Shown piece by piece: positions 5,950 to 6,900 of a stretch of 6,900 nt of DNA. The notes under the pieces were generated by a model. It had not been told where the DNA came from, did not search any database, and saw only the letters and a list, made by a program, of their open reading frames with translations. Made by a program: the position numbers and the translations under genes. Each line of letters starts with the position of its first letter. Within the stretch, counting starts at the first letter, position 1. Origin of the DNA: Burkholderiales bacterium (lineage in GTDB: Bacteria; Pseudomonadota; Gammaproteobacteria; Burkholderiales; Usitatibacteraceae); NCBI GenBank assembly GCA_025350945.1, contig JANXWW010000209.1:1-6900 (forward strand), written 5' to 3'.

Positions 5950-6900
5950 TCAAACCACAATGGCCTGCTTTTCACCTTCTTTGCATGCGTGAATCGCGCC
6001 AATCGTGAACACGGTTTCACCGGCATCAGCAAGCAGTTTTGTCGCGCGCGCTTTATCTTCTCTGGCAACAATAACCACCATGCCGATGCCGCAATTAAAT
6101 GTCCGCGCCATCTCGGCGTCATCCACATTGCCGTGATGTTGCAGCCATGCAAATATGCTCGGTGCCGTCCACGACTTGCGATCAATAATTGCTTTGACGG
6201 CGGGCGGAAACATCCGGGGAATATTTTCAGTTAAGCCGCCACCGGTAATGTGTGCCATTGCTTTCACGGGTAACGCTTGCATCAGTGCCAATAGCGGCTT
6301 CACATATATTCGCGTTGGCGCAATTAAATCGAGTGCGAGCTGCATATTTTCCGGCGCATTTAAATCCACACCCGAACGCTCAATAATTTTTCGCACCAGC
6401 GAATAGCCATTCGAATGCGGCCCGCTCGATTTCAAACCAAGCACCACATCGCCCGGCGACATGGTGAGGCCGGTAATAATGTTTTCACGCTCGACTAACC
6501 CGACCGCGAAGCCTGCCAAATCATATTCTCCTTCGGGATACATTGATGGCATCTCGGCGGTCTCGCCGCCGATCAGCGCGCAGCCCGCCAGCTCACAACC
6601 GTGCGCGATACCTTTAACCACATCGGTGGCGACCGGCACATCCAATTTTCCGCACGCAAAATAATCCAGAAAAAAAATCGGCTCAGCGCCCTGTACCAAA
6701 ATATCATTCACGCTCATCGCCACTAAATCCTGGCCCACGGTATCGTGCTTGTTTAAATGAAACGCCAGTTTTAGCTTGGTGCCGACCCCATCGGTGCCCG
6801 ACACCATCACCGGATTTTTATATTTTTTCGATACCTCCACCAGCGCACCAAATCCACCAATGCCGCCCAGCACCTCGGGACGCATGGTGCGTTTGGCGAA
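5950..6900 (-). CDS. purM: Phosphoribosylformylglycinamidine cyclo-ligase (AIR synthetase), 5' end missing
   Basis: This cytoplasmic enzyme performs the fifth step of purine synthesis: ATP-dependent ring closure of FGAM to AIR. 316 codons are visible, and the frame stays open through the window edge. By alignment from memory with E. coli PurM (about 345 residues), roughly 30 N-terminal residues lie beyond base 6900, so the ATG at 6885 is internal (it begins MRPEVLGGIGGFGA). Counting from that Met, signature motifs are VSGTDGVGTKLKL (28-40), SVNDILVQGAEP (58-69), FFLDYFACGKLD (71-82), GGETAEMPSMY (106-116) and SSGPHSNGYSL. Near the C-terminus are HITGGGLTENIPR and FNCGIGMVVIV. The protein ends normally and is followed by a likely terminator. 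The assignment is very secure. Confidence 0.98.
   Translation of the reverse strand, partial: FAKRTMRPEVLGGIGGFGALVEVSKKYKNPVMVSGTDGVGTKLKLAFHLNKHDTVGQDLVAMSVNDILVQGAEPIFFLDYFACGKLDVPVATDVVKGIAHGCELAGCALIGGETAEMPSMYPEGEYDLAGFAVGLVERENIITGLTMSPGDVVLGLKSSGPHSNGYSLVRKIIERSGVDLNAPENMQLALDLIAPTRIYVKPLLALMQALPVKAMAHITGGGLTENIPRMFPPAVKAIIDRKSWTAPSIFAWLQHHGNVDDAEMARTFNCGIGMVVIVAREDKARATKLLADAGETVFTIGAIHACKEGEKQAIVV

Noticed and set aside
1..6900. Search for CRISPR arrays, tRNAs, insertion-sequence ends, toxin-antitoxin pairs or other defence genes
   Set aside because: No regularly spaced repeats, tRNA-like folds, transposase motifs or small paired genes were seen. The window is densely filled by six ordinary chromosomal genes.

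Overview
The window reads as an ordinary chromosomal segment of a Gram-negative bacterium, most likely a betaproteobacterium (Burkholderiales or a relative). That placement is inferred. It rests on the gene order purN, DUF3108 protein, RsmB/NOP-type methyltransferase, on the style of the desaturase and PurM sequences, and on a base composition that looks close to balanced by eye. No 16S rRNA or other definitive marker is present. All six genes lie on the minus strand, so transcription runs from high to low coordinates. I found no tRNA, rRNA, CRISPR array, insertion sequence, phage gene or attachment site.

In transcription order: purM (5950-6900, its N-terminus cut off by the window edge) makes AIR in purine synthesis. 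A 281-bp non-coding gap follows. It holds a plausible purM terminator, an AT-rich inverted repeat and a good -10 box in front of purN (5021-5668), the GAR formyltransferase of the same pathway. After 72 bp comes a gene for a membrane-anchored, periplasmic DUF3108 protein (3734-4948, GTG start). After a 121-bp gap comes an RsmB/NOP-family RNA m5C methyltransferase (2044-3612) with an unusual ~100-residue Lys/Thr/Ala-rich tail. Its stop codon overlaps the start of an MscS-family mechanosensitive channel gene (743-2047) by 4 bp. After a 175-bp gap comes an acyl-CoA/fatty-acid delta-9-type desaturase gene (1-567, TTG start), whose 3' end runs off the window.

Functionally, purM and purN act in the same pathway, although they look separately promoted. 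The methyltransferase and channel genes are almost certainly co-transcribed and translationally coupled, with no evident biochemical link. The DUF3108 and desaturase genes are envelope- and membrane-related.

I see no strong evidence for a new multi-gene system here. The points most worth a second look are the histone-H1-like tail on the methyltransferase, the regulatory-looking 281-bp purM-purN gap, the TonB-like architecture of the DUF3108 protein, and the palindrome in the desaturase leader.
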